DNA of 7,115 bases from Pseudomonadota bacterium (GTDB lineage: Bacteria > Pseudomonadota > Alphaproteobacteria > Rhizobiales > Xanthobacteraceae): NCBI GenBank assembly GCA_023392205.1, contig JAEVZN010000396.1, forward strand, positions 1 through 7,115, read 5' to 3'. This document shows positions 1 to 6,474 of this stretch, one piece after another. The notes beneath the pieces are model-generated. The model was not told where the DNA came from. It saw only the letters and a list, made by a program, of their open reading frames with translations, and ran no database searches. Every line of letters begins with the position of its first letter. The first letter of the stretch is position 1. Both the position numbers and the translations under genes were made by a program.

Positions 1-591
1 GAACAGCACCATGGCCTCGTCCGCCAACACGCCGCCGGTGATCTGCATCGGCGCGAAGGACGCGCGCGCGGCGATCTCGGCGCCGGTGATCATGATCTGG
101 TCCATCACGGTGGCAAGCTGTTCGACGGATGCCGCGAACACCACACGGCCGATATGGCACCAGATGATCGCGCCCATGCACATCGCGCAGGGTTCGCCGG
201 TCGTGTAGAGCGTCGCGCCGCGCAGGGCCTTGCTGCCCGGTCCGGCCACCGCATTGCGGATCGCCACCATCTCGCCATGCGCGGTGGGATCGTGCCGGGT
301 GCGGCCGAGATTGCGTCCGCGCGCGATGACATCGCCGTCGCGCACGATCACCGCGCCGAACGGAAAGTCCGCGCGCGCGGCTTCGGCCAGCGCCATGCGC
401 ATGAAGCGGATGTCGTCGGCCTGCGGCGGCGGATTGTCGGCTGCATAAAGCGCGGTGGGTGCAAGCGCGGTCGGGACAAGCGCGGTCGGGACAAGCGCGG
501 TGCAGACAAGTCCACGCAGCACCATGCGGCGGTCGACACACCCGCATCCGCCGGCAACGGCACGAGGCGCGTTCGAGATGCTGCGATCCAT
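1..591 (-). CDS. Tat-exported nucleoside/nucleobase deaminase (CDA fold), partial at left edge
   Basis: Member of the zinc-dependent cytidine/deoxycytidylate deaminase fold (guanine, cytosine and tRNA-adenosine deaminases), which removes an amino group from a base by hydrolysis. In 197 visible residues the zinc site is complete: His105-Gly-Glu107 (H ligand and proton-shuttle Glu) in TAHGEM, and Cys135 and Cys138 in GEPCAMCMGA. The last 10-30 residues lie beyond position 1. The first in-frame ATG after an upstream stop is at 591, with a weak AGG-type ribosome site before it. From this start the protein has a 20-residue polar stretch, then Arg21-Arg22 in DRRMVLRG, a hydrophobic Ala/Leu/Val/Pro segment (about 27-48) and an Ala-Leu-Tyr-Ala site near 47-50. 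This is a typical Tat signal peptide and implies folding with zinc before export to the periplasm. Starting at Met23 would remove the twin arginines. The substrate cannot be told; the MCMGAIIW stretch recalls guanine deaminases. The gene is divergent from nrdAB. Confidence 0.88.
   Translation of the reverse strand, partial: MDRSISNAPRAVAGGCGCVDRRMVLRGLVCTALVPTALVPTALAPTALYAADNPPPQADDIRFMRMALAEAARADFPFGAVIVRDGDVIARGRNLGRTRHDPTAHGEMVAIRNAVAGPGSKALRGATLYTTGEPCAMCMGAIIWCHIGRVVFAASVEQLATVMDQIMITGAEIAARASFAPMQITGGVLADEAMVLF
448..507 (-). repeat. 15-bp tandem repeat (4 copies) inside the deaminase signal peptide
   Basis: Four head-to-tail 15-bp units lie at 448-462, 463-477, 478-492 and 493-507. 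On the plus strand each begins AAGCGCGGT; the two middle copies are identical and the outer ones differ in the last six bases. Read on the minus strand, each unit gives five residues, (V/A)-(P/C)-T-A-L, covering residues 29-48, the hydrophobic core of the predicted Tat signal. Because 15 is a multiple of three, gain or loss of a copy would keep the frame and change only the length of that core. Confidence 0.9.
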
Positions 592-754
592 CTGCCTGCC
601 CCCGACTCGCGGTGCCGGAATCGCCCGGCGGCACGAGGCGAAGTGTAAGCCGATTCGCCTGCGCCAGCCGCCGCGGAGCTGCCCCGGCCGGCCACAATCC
701 GTGCCCGCTCTTCACAGGCAAAAATCTCATGCCGCACTTTTTCCGCACGCACGA
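592..754. other. Intergenic stretch between divergent deaminase and nrd promoter
   Basis: This non-coding segment separates the deaminase start from the nrdAB promoter. It must hold the deaminase promoter, but I see no convincing -35/-10 pair on the minus strand. A TACACT at 643-648 (minus strand) is the best -10 candidate and has no good -35 partner. No RNA gene or conserved small ORF was recognised. Confidence 0.4.
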
Positions 755-784
755 TTGACAGTGCGAGCGAACAGACTACTAAAT
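755..784 (+). promoter_or_regulatory. Promoter of the riboswitch-nrdAB transcript
   Basis: A perfect TTGACA -35 hexamer lies at 755-760. After a 16-18 base spacer comes an A/T-rich stretch (TACTAA, ACTAAA or CTAAAT, 777-784) that can serve as a weak -10, as is common in alphaproteobacteria. A start site about 6-8 bases further on falls near 790, just before the first base of riboswitch stem P1 at 791. That spacing supports the assignment. The -10 choice is uncertain. Confidence 0.55.
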
Positions 785-791
785 CTAGTTG
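776..791 (+). promoter_or_regulatory. Probable NrdR box over the -10/start site
   Basis: The 16-mer CTACTAAATCTAGTTG contains the inverted repeat ACTA-N4-TAGT and matches the core of the NrdR operator as I recall it (C-w-A-t-A-T-c-T-w-G) at nine of ten positions. NrdR is a zinc-finger/ATP-cone repressor that shuts off nrd operons when dATP is high. The site overlaps the proposed -10 and start point, a repressing position. NrdR normally binds two boxes about 30 bp apart. The only partner candidate is a weak match at 747-762, centred 29 bp upstream. The assignment rests on the motif and its place before nrdAB. Confidence 0.5.
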
Positions 792-977
792 TTACGGTCC
801 CTTGAATCGCAAGATCAGGGGCAAAGAGGGAAGCTGGTGCGCCGTTCCGGCAAGGCCAGCGCTGCCCCCGCAACTGTAAGCGGCGAGCCGACGTCACCGT
901 TAAAGCCACTGAAACAGCCCTGTTTCGGGAAGGCCTGACGAACGCCACGACCCGTGAGCCAGGAGACCTGCCGTAAC
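791..977 (+). ncRNA. Cobalamin (B12) riboswitch
   Basis: An adenosylcobalamin-sensing riboswitch aptamer in the 5' leader of nrdAB. The closing stem P1 is a perfect 7-bp pairing of GTTACGG (791-797) with CCGTAAC (971-977). Conserved blocks appear in the right order: GGGAAGCTGGTGCG (828-841), CTGCCCCCGCAACTGTAAG (862-880), the B12-box core GCCACTG (905-911), CGGGAAGGC (926-934), and GAGCCAGGAGACCTGCC (956-972). Such aptamers turn off the downstream gene when coenzyme B12 is bound. Placement before a B12-independent ribonucleotide reductase is known in other bacteria (for example nrdABS of Streptomyces coelicolor) and usually goes with a B12-dependent class II enzyme elsewhere in the genome. 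No clear U-tract terminator follows, so control of translation is more likely than termination. Confidence 0.97.
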
Positions 978-1092
978 CGCATTGAACGTCCTCGGGCGGG
1001 GTGCCCCGACGGATCGCTGGCGATCTGCACGGCTTTGCGGCCGGGCTGCGCGCGCGACCCCTCGGCTCCGTCCCTACACATGGAAGAAGCCG
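978..1092 (+). promoter_or_regulatory. Riboswitch expression platform/leader with RBS-masking hairpin
   Basis: This 115-nt leader links the aptamer to the nrdA start. It has small hairpins: TCGGGC (992-997) with GCCCCGA (1003-1009, one bulged C), and GATCG (1012-1016) with CGATC (1021-1025). Neither is followed by a T-run, so neither looks like a terminator. Just before nrdA, CGGCT (1063-1067) can pair with AGCCG (1088-1092), and TCC (1071-1073) with GGA (1082-1084), across a 3x3 internal loop. This would bury the Shine-Dalgarno GGAAGAAG (1082-1089) and suits a B12-off switch acting on translation. The fold was drawn by eye and has not been energy-tested. Confidence 0.35.
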
Positions 1093-3984
1093 ATGTCCTT
1101 AGCGCCTGTCGTCTCCGATCTGTCCGGTCCGCGTGCGTCCCTGCCCTCCTTCGCACACGGCGCCGCGGCGGCGGAGCCGGCCTATCAGGTGATCCGGCGC
1201 AACGGCGCGGTGACGCCCTTCGATTCGTCGAAGATCGCGGTCGCCCTGACCAAGGCGTTCCTCGCCGTGGAAGGCAGCAGCGCCGCCGCATCGCGGCGCG
1301 TGCACGACATTGTCGCCGGGATGACGCAGCAGATCGTCGCCAATCTCACGCGGCGCGCGGATAGCGGACGCACCTTCCATATCGAGGATGTGCAGGACCA
1401 GGTCGAACTGGCGCTGATGCGCGGGGAGCAGCACAAGGTTGCGCGCGCATATGTCCTGTATCGCGAAGAGCGCGCAAGGGAGCGCGCAAGGGAGCGCGCG
1501 CTTGCCGCAGCGGCAAAGACCCCGGCGCAGGCCGCAGCCCCGTCCCTGCGCATGACGTTGCGCGACGGTTCGCAGGTGCCGCTCGACGCCGCCCGTCTCG
1601 ATACGGTCATTGCCGAGGCCTGCGACGGGCTCGCCGGTGTGTCGGCCGCGGCCATCGCCACAGAGACGCATCGCAATCTGTATGACGGCATTTCCGTCGA
1701 CGAACTGGCGCTCGCACCGATCCTGGCCGCGCGCACGCTGATCGAGACCGAGCCGGATTATGCGAGAGCCAGCGCCCGCCTGCTGCTGGACAAGCTGCGC
1801 AGCGAGGCGCTGAGCTTCGTTTCCGGCCGGACCTGGGAGGCGACGCAGGCGGACATGACCTCCGCCTATCCGGATTATTTCCACCTCTACATCAAGACCG
1901 GGATCGCCAACGAGGCGCTCGATCCGGAACTGGGCCGGTTCGATCTGCAGCGTCTCGCATCCGCGCTGAAGCCGGAGCGCGATCTGCAATTCGATTATCT
2001 CGGCCTGCAGACCTTGTATGATCGCTACTTCCTGCATGTGCGCGGCACCCGCTTCGAACTGCCGCAAGCCTTCTTTATGCGCGTGGCGATGGGACTGGCC
2101 GTGCGCGAAATCGATCGCGAGTCCAAGGCGATCGCATTCTACGATCTGCTCTCGTCATTCGATTTCATGGCCTCGACCCCGACCCTGTTCAATGCAGGCA
2201 CGCTGCGCCCGCAGCTGTCGTCCTGCTTCCTGACGACTGTGGCCGACGATCTCGACGGCATCTTCAAGGCGATCAAGGACAATGCGCTGCTCGCAAAATA
2301 TTCCGGCGGGCTTGGCAATGACTGGACGCAGGTGCGCGGTCTCGGCGCGCATATCAAGGGCACCAATGGCGAAAGCCAGGGTGTGGTGCCGTTCCTGAAG
2401 GTCGCCAACGATACCGCCATCGCCGTCAATCAGGGCGGCAAGCGCAAGGGCGCGGTCTGCGCCTATCTCGAGACCTGGCATATCGACATCGAGGAATTCC
2501 TCGATCTGCGCAAGAATACCGGCGACGACCGCCGCCGCACGCATGACATGAACACCGCGAACTGGGTGCCGGACCTGTTCATGGAGCGGGTCGCGGACGA
2601 CGCGACATGGACGTTGTTCTCACCCAACGAGACGCCCGACCTGCACGACCTTTATGGCTTAGCCTTCAAGGCCGCCTATGAAGCTTATGAGGCGAAGGCC
2701 GCGCGCGGCGAGATACGCGTATTCCGGCAGGTGCGCGCGGCCGATCTCTGGCGGCGCATGCTCACCATGCTGTTCGAGACCGGGCATCCGTGGATCACCT
2801 TCAAGGACCCCTGCAATATCCGTTCGCCGCAGAACCATGCGGGCGTGGTGCATTCGTCCAATCTCTGCACGGAGATCACGCTCAACACCTCCGCCGACGA
2901 AGTGGCGGTGTGCAATCTCGGCTCCATCAATCTTGCCGCGCATGTCACCGCCGAGGGACTCGATCACGCCAAGCTCGCGCGCAGCGTCGGCATTGCCATG
3001 CGCATGCTCGACAATGTGATCGACATCAATTTCTACACGATCCCGGAAGCGCGGCGCTCCAACCTGCGTCACCGGCCGGTCGGTCTCGGCCTGATGGGAT
3101 TCCAGGACGCCCTGCAGACGCTGCGGCTGCCCTATGCCTCGGACGACGCGGTGCGCTTCGCCGACGAAAGCATGGAGGCGTTGTCCTACCACGCCATCTC
3201 GGCCTCCTGCGACCTTGCCACCGAACGCGGCCGCTACCCGAGCTTCGACGGCTCGCTGTGGTCGAAGGGTGTATTGCCGGTGGACTCGCTGTCGCTTCTG
3301 GAGAGCGCGCGCGGCAGCCTCGATCTCGACCGGTCGCAGCGGCTCGACTGGGACACATTGCGCGCGCGCGTGAAGGCCACCGGCATGCGCAATTCCAACA
3401 CCATGGCGATTGCACCGACTGCGACCATCTCGAATATCTGCGGCGTCAGCCAGTCGATCGAGCCGTCCTATCAGAACCTCTTCGTCAAATCGAACATGTC
3501 CGGCGACTTCACCGTGGTGAATGCGCGTCTCGTGCATGACCTGAAAGACCGCGGCCTGTGGGACGAGGTGATGGTCTCGGACCTCAAATATTTCGACGGC
3601 AATCTGGGCCAGATCGACCGCATTCCGGACGACCTTAAAGCCCTTTACGCCACGGCCTTCGAGATCGATTCGGCCTGGCTGATCGAGGCTGCCGCGCGGC
3701 GGCAGAAATGGATCGACCAGGCGCAGTCGCTCAATCTCTATATCGCCAATCCGTCGGGAAAGAAGCTCGACGCGCTCTACCGGCTGGCCTGGCAACGCGG
3801 CCTCAAGACCACCTATTACCTGCGCTCCCGCTCGGCGACGCATGTCGAGAAGTCGACGCTGAAGGGCACTGACGGCAAGCTCAATTCCGTTTCGGCGGGC
3901 TCGGCCATGGTGGCTGCTTCAGCCGAACCGATCACAATGCCGGCCTGCCGCATCGACGATCCGGATTGCGAAGCCTGCCAGTAA
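1093..3984 (+). CDS. nrdA: Ribonucleotide reductase class I, large (catalytic) subunit
   Basis: Alpha subunit that reduces ribonucleotide diphosphates to deoxyribonucleotides in the cytoplasm, using a radical delivered by NrdB. It has 963 residues, longer than E. coli NrdA (761) and like NrdAs with extra N-terminal regulatory domains. An ATP-cone spans about 31-125 (YQVIRRNG...FDSSKI...EHKVARAY style), followed by a charged RERA linker and a second, more divergent cone-like domain at about 152-240. The catalytic barrel has Cys378 (LSSC), Asn590/Cys592/Glu594 in SNLCTEI (radical Cys and partners) and Cys607 (AVCNLGS). Tyr908-Tyr909 (TTYYLRS) continue the radical path, and the tail pair Cys959/Cys962 in DCEACQ is the thioredoxin/glutaredoxin-reduced dithiol. 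Start at ATG 1093 because GGAAGAAG precedes it; a TTG at 982 lies in the leader and has no ribosome site. Cotranscribed with nrdB after 40 bp. Control by the B12 riboswitch and probably NrdR. Confidence 0.97.
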   Translation: MSLAPVVSDLSGPRASLPSFAHGAAAAEPAYQVIRRNGAVTPFDSSKIAVALTKAFLAVEGSSAAASRRVHDIVAGMTQQIVANLTRRADSGRTFHIEDVQDQVELALMRGEQHKVARAYVLYREERARERARERALAAAAKTPAQAAAPSLRMTLRDGSQVPLDAARLDTVIAEACDGLAGVSAAAIATETHRNLYDGISVDELALAPILAARTLIETEPDYARASARLLLDKLRSEALSFVSGRTWEATQADMTSAYPDYFHLYIKTGIANEALDPELGRFDLQRLASALKPERDLQFDYLGLQTLYDRYFLHVRGTRFELPQAFFMRVAMGLAVREIDRESKAIAFYDLLSSFDFMASTPTLFNAGTLRPQLSSCFLTTVADDLDGIFKAIKDNALLAKYSGGLGNDWTQVRGLGAHIKGTNGESQGVVPFLKVANDTAIAVNQGGKRKGAVCAYLETWHIDIEEFLDLRKNTGDDRRRTHDMNTANWVPDLFMERVADDATWTLFSPNETPDLHDLYGLAFKAAYEAYEAKAARGEIRVFRQVRAADLWRRMLTMLFETGHPWITFKDPCNIRSPQNHAGVVHSSNLCTEITLNTSADEVAVCNLGSINLAAHVTAEGLDHAKLARSVGIAMRMLDNVIDINFYTIPEARRSNLRHRPVGLGLMGFQDALQTLRLPYASDDAVRFADESMEALSYHAISASCDLATERGRYPSFDGSLWSKGVLPVDSLSLLESARGSLDLDRSQRLDWDTLRARVKATGMRNSNTMAIAPTATISNICGVSQSIEPSYQNLFVKSNMSGDFTVVNARLVHDLKDRGLWDEVMVSDLKYFDGNLGQIDRIPDDLKALYATAFEIDSAWLIEAAARRQKWIDQAQSLNLYIANPSGKKLDALYRLAWQRGLKTTYYLRSRSATHVEKSTLKGTDGKLNSVSAGSAMVAASAEPITMPACRIDDPDCEACQ
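1468..1500 (+). repeat. 12-bp tandem repeat encoding RERA linker in NrdA
   Basis: The unit GAGCGCGCAAGG occurs at 1468-1479 and 1480-1491, then as a partial copy, GAGCGCGC, from 1492. In frame it reads Glu-Arg-Ala-Arg repeated from residue 126, immediately after the first ATP-cone, and extends a highly charged helix between the two N-terminal domains. The copies are identical at DNA level, which points to recent slippage-type duplication. Confidence 0.85.
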
Positions 3985-4024
3985 GGCCGCGTGCATAACC
4001 ACAAGAACAATGGGGACAACAACA

Positions 4025-5152
4025 ATGCTCGACTGGTCCGATACCGAACCGAAGCCGGCAATTCCGGCCCCGCTCATCGTATTCACAAAGCCCGCGCCCG
4101 AGCCTGCCGGGCTCGGCAATATCGACCGCAAGGGCACGCGCGTGTCCATCGACCAGAAGGCGATGATCAATTGCCGCGCCGACGTGAACCAGCTTCTGCC
4201 GCTGAAATACAAATGGGCGTGGGAGAAGTATCTCGCCGGCTGCAACAATCACTGGATGCCGACAGAGGTCTCCATGCAGGCGGATATCGCCTTGTGGAAA
4301 TCGCGCGACGGACTGACCGAGGACGAGCGCCGCGCCATCAAGCGCAATCTCGGATTCTTTGCCGCGTCAGAGAGCCTCGTTGCCAACAATATCGTGCTGG
4401 CGATCTACCGCCATCTCACCAATCCGGAATGCCGGCAATACCTGCTCCGGCAGGCCTTCGAGGAGGCGGTGCATACGCATACCTTCCAGTACATCGTGGA
4501 GAGCCTCGGTCTCGACGAGGGCGAACTCTTCAACATGTACCGCGAAGTGCCCTCGATCACCGACAAGGCGGCCTGGGCGCTGAAGCATACGCAGAATCTC
4601 GACAACCCCGATTTCAGAACCGGGACGCCGGAGAGCGACCGCGCCTTCCTGCGCGATCTGGTCGCCTTCTATGTGATCTTCGAGGGCATGTGGTTCTATA
4701 CCGGCTTTGCGCAAATCCTCTCGCTCGGACGTCGCAACAAGATGGTCGGCATCGCCGAGCAATATCAGTACATCCTGCGCGACGAGAGCATCCATCTCAA
4801 TTTCGGGATCGACGTGATCAACCAGATCAAGATCGAGAACCCGCATCTGTGGACGAAGGATTTCCAGAACGAGATCGCGGCAATGGTGCGCGAGGCGGCG
4901 GAACTGGAAGTCGCCTATGGGCGGGATACGATGCCGCGCGGTTTTCTCGGACTGAATGCCGCGCTGTGCGAGCAATACATGCACTTCATCGCCAACCGGC
5001 GCTGTGCGCAGCTTGGACTCGCCCCGGTGTTCGGCGAGACCGACAATCCGTTCCCGTGGATGTCGGAGGCGATGGACCTGAAAAAGGAAAAGAACTTCTT
5101 CGAAACGCGCGTCATCGAATACCAGAATGGCGGCGCGCTGACCTGGGACTGA
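4025..5152 (+). CDS. nrdB: Ribonucleotide reductase radical subunit, class Ic type (Phe in place of radical Tyr)
   Basis: Beta subunit (375 aa) that holds the metal centre producing the radical used by NrdA. Metal ligands: Glu116 (ASESLVANN), Glu147 and His150 (EEAVHTHTF), Glu220 (IFEGMWFY), Glu254 and His257 (RDESIH). The residue aligned with the radical Tyr122 of E. coli is Phe154, and the first ligand is Glu116, not Asp84; the two are 38 apart, as in E. coli (84/122) and Chlamydia (89/127). These two changes mark class Ic enzymes, which use a Mn(IV)/Fe(III) cofactor and no tyrosyl radical. Trp77, Tyr249 (QYQYILRDE; compare Chlamydia Tyr222) and C-terminal Tyr366 fit the radical-transfer route. 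ATG 4025 is preferred to ATG 4010: GGGGA (4012-4016) lies 8 bases before it, and 4010 has no ribosome site. Cotranscribed with nrdA. No nrdI is present, in line with class Ic. Confidence 0.96.
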   Translation: MLDWSDTEPKPAIPAPLIVFTKPAPEPAGLGNIDRKGTRVSIDQKAMINCRADVNQLLPLKYKWAWEKYLAGCNNHWMPTEVSMQADIALWKSRDGLTEDERRAIKRNLGFFAASESLVANNIVLAIYRHLTNPECRQYLLRQAFEEAVHTHTFQYIVESLGLDEGELFNMYREVPSITDKAAWALKHTQNLDNPDFRTGTPESDRAFLRDLVAFYVIFEGMWFYTGFAQILSLGRRNKMVGIAEQYQYILRDESIHLNFGIDVINQIKIENPHLWTKDFQNEIAAMVREAAELEVAYGRDTMPRGFLGLNAALCEQYMHFIANRRCAQLGLAPVFGETDNPFPWMSEAMDLKKEKNFFETRVIEYQNGGALTWD

Positions 5153-5163
5153 CGAAGCCCAAA

Positions 5164-5193
5164 GCAGCCGGCGGCGCGAACGCGGCCGGCTGC
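5164..5193. terminator. Hairpin terminator shared by convergent genes
   Basis: GCAGCCGGC (5164-5172) pairs perfectly with GCCGGCTGC (5185-5193). Inside, GCG (5174-5176) can pair with CGC (5181-5183) around a CGAA tetraloop. It lies 11 bases past the nrdB stop and 13 bases past the stop of the opposing methionine-synthase-like gene, so it can serve both strands. T-runs are short: TTT follows soon on the minus strand, and ATTT further on for the plus strand. Termination strength is uncertain. Confidence 0.6.
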
Positions 5194-5206
5194 CTCAAGG
5201 CCTGAT

Positions 5207-6316
5207 TTACTTGTCGCCCCAGACCTCGTTTGCGATCGCCACCACTTCGCGCATCTTGGCCCATTGCTGGTTTTCGGTCAGCTCGTTGCCTTCCTCGGTC
5301 GAGGCGAAGCCGCATTGCGGCGACAGGCAGAACTGGCCGACCGGCGCAAACTTTCCAGCTTCCTCGATCCGCCGCTTGATCTCGTCGCGGCTTTCCAGCG
5401 TCCCGCTTTTCGAGGTGATCAGACCCAGCACCACGCGCTTGTGCCCCTTGGGCAGGAAGCGCAGCGGCTCGAAACCGCCCGCGCGCTCGCTGTCATATTC
5501 GAGGAAATAGCCGTCGTAATTGCAACGCGCGAGCAGGGTCTCCGCCACCGGCTCGTAGCCGCCTTCCGAGACCCAGGTGGAGCGGAAGTTGCCGCGACAG
5601 ATATGCGTGGTGATGGTCATATCGTCCGGCTTTGCGGCCAGCGCGATGTTGATCATCTGCGCGTATTTTTCCTGCAGGCCTTCGGTGTCGTCGCCGCGCT
5701 GCTTGGCCTTTTCGCGCTCGGCCGGCGAACACAGATAGGCAAAGGCCGTGTCGTCGAATTGCAGATAACGGCACCCGGCATCGTAGAATGCCTTCACGGC
5801 CTTGGCATAGGCGTGGCCTGCATCATGGAAGAAGCCGTCCATATCGGGATAAACCGTCTCGCTGATCGCGCGCCGGCCGCCGCGGAAATGCAGCACGGTC
5901 GGCGCCGGGATCGTCATCTTCGGCGTGACTTTGGTCGTGGCCTTGAGAAACCGGAAGTGATCGAGGAAGGGATGATCGTCCGGGAAATCGACCTTGCCGG
6001 ACACTTTCAGGGTCTGCGCCTTTGTCTGCACGCCGGCAAACTGGATGCCCTGCTCGGCCTCCACGAGATCGACACCGTCGAGCAGCCCGAGGAAGTCGAA
6101 ATGCCACCAGGCACGGCGGAATTCGCCATCGGTCGCGAGCTGCAGGCCGCAGGCTTCCTGATGCCTGACGAGCTTGGTGATCTCGTCGTCCTCGATGGCC
6201 TTCAGCTCATCCGCTGTGATCTCGCCGGTATCGCGCTGCGCGCGTGCCGCCTTCAGGGCCTGGGGACGCAGGAAGCTGCCGACAAGGTCGGCCCGGAACG
6301 GGGCTGTGCTGGTCAT
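5207..6316 (-). CDS. Cobalamin-independent methionine synthase-like protein (MetE C-terminal domain, YxjG/YxjH type)
   Basis: A 369-residue TIM-barrel protein of the MetE C-terminal family, about half the length of full MetE (~750), so it has no N-terminal folate-binding half. The catalytic zinc ligands of MetE are all present: His238 and Cys240 (THICRGN), Glu273 (FLEYD) and Cys335 (SPQCGF). The start MTSTAPFRADLVGSFLRP and TDGEFRRAWWHFDF (62-75) resemble Bacillus YxjG/YxjH, which are linked to methionine metabolism. Zinc-activated thiol chemistry is likely; homocysteine methylation is possible, but the methyl donor is unknown. Relatives include core-MetE proteins using methylated corrinoid, and epoxyalkane:coenzyme M transferases. 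ATG 6316 matches the family N-terminus; the in-frame ATG 6376 would add 20 atypical residues. It faces nrdAB and lies 158 bp downstream of the RutB-like gene on the same strand. No B12 riboswitch or SAM riboswitch precedes it. Confidence 0.9.
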   Translation of the reverse strand: MTSTAPFRADLVGSFLRPQALKAARAQRDTGEITADELKAIEDDEITKLVRHQEACGLQLATDGEFRRAWWHFDFLGLLDGVDLVEAEQGIQFAGVQTKAQTLKVSGKVDFPDDHPFLDHFRFLKATTKVTPKMTIPAPTVLHFRGGRRAISETVYPDMDGFFHDAGHAYAKAVKAFYDAGCRYLQFDDTAFAYLCSPAEREKAKQRGDDTEGLQEKYAQMINIALAAKPDDMTITTHICRGNFRSTWVSEGGYEPVAETLLARCNYDGYFLEYDSERAGGFEPLRFLPKGHKRVVLGLITSKSGTLESRDEIKRRIEEAGKFAPVGQFCLSPQCGFASTEEGNELTENQQWAKMREVVAIANEVWGDK

Positions 6317-6346
6317 GAAATCTGCCGGGAATCTAAGGGGAATTAA

Positions 6347-6401
6347 GGGCCTGTGCCCAAGGCGAGGCGTGGGCATTAGCCCATCGATTGCGCATGCGCA
6401 A
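6347..6401. repeat. Cluster of short inverted repeats upstream of the MetE-like gene
   Basis: The 158-bp gap between the two minus-strand genes holds three dyads: GGGC/GCCC (6347-6358, loop CTGT), TGGGC/GCCCA (6370-6383, loop ATTA), and a perfect 14-bp palindrome TTGCGCATGCGCAA (6388-6401). None has a T-run, so they are poor terminators for the upstream gene. The palindrome lies 72-85 bases before the proposed start of the MetE-like gene and could be an operator. No known operator was recognised. Confidence 0.5.
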
Positions 6402-6474
6402 GGCCAGCGGATCGCCCCTGCCTGCGTGGCGGAGAGCCTCGCAATCCGACGCCAGCCCGCGTGGTGACCGGGCG

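Noticed and set aside
448..507. Short direct repeats as a CRISPR array
   Set aside because: The units are 15 bp with no spacers and lie in frame within a gene.
154..648. Plus-strand frame with repeated RGRDK/KRGRDK residues
   Set aside because: It is antisense to the deaminase; the repeats are only the reverse reading of the 15-bp tandem repeat in the signal peptide.
720..735. Second NrdR box around AAAAATCTCA
   Set aside because: It matches the core at only six of ten positions and lies 59 bp from the good box, not a whole number of helical turns.
992..1025. Two hairpins after the aptamer as a riboswitch-controlled intrinsic terminator
   Set aside because: Neither is followed by a run of T, and the stems are short or bulged.
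982..1092. Extension of nrdA to a TTG start at 982, adding 37 residues
   Set aside because: It begins five bases after the riboswitch, has no Shine-Dalgarno sequence, and the added Arg-rich residues do not look like NrdA. ATG 1093 has GGAAGAAG in front.
2659..3843. 394-codon open frame on the minus strand, opposite nrdA
   Set aside because: It lies wholly inside nrdA, is rich in Arg/His/Gly as antisense of GC-rich codons usually is, and shows no known domain. The 322-codon frame at 1099-2067 is rejected for the same reason.
4010..4024. nrdB start at ATG 4010
   Set aside because: No ribosome site precedes it, whereas GGGGA at 4012-4016 is well placed for ATG 4025, giving an N-terminus MLDWSD.
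3991..5205. 404-codon plus-strand frame over nrdB
   Set aside because: It is an out-of-frame shadow of nrdB, Arg-rich and without family motifs.
5264..6346. 360-codon open frame on the plus strand
   Set aside because: It is the complement of the MetE-like gene, which has full catalytic motifs on the minus strand.
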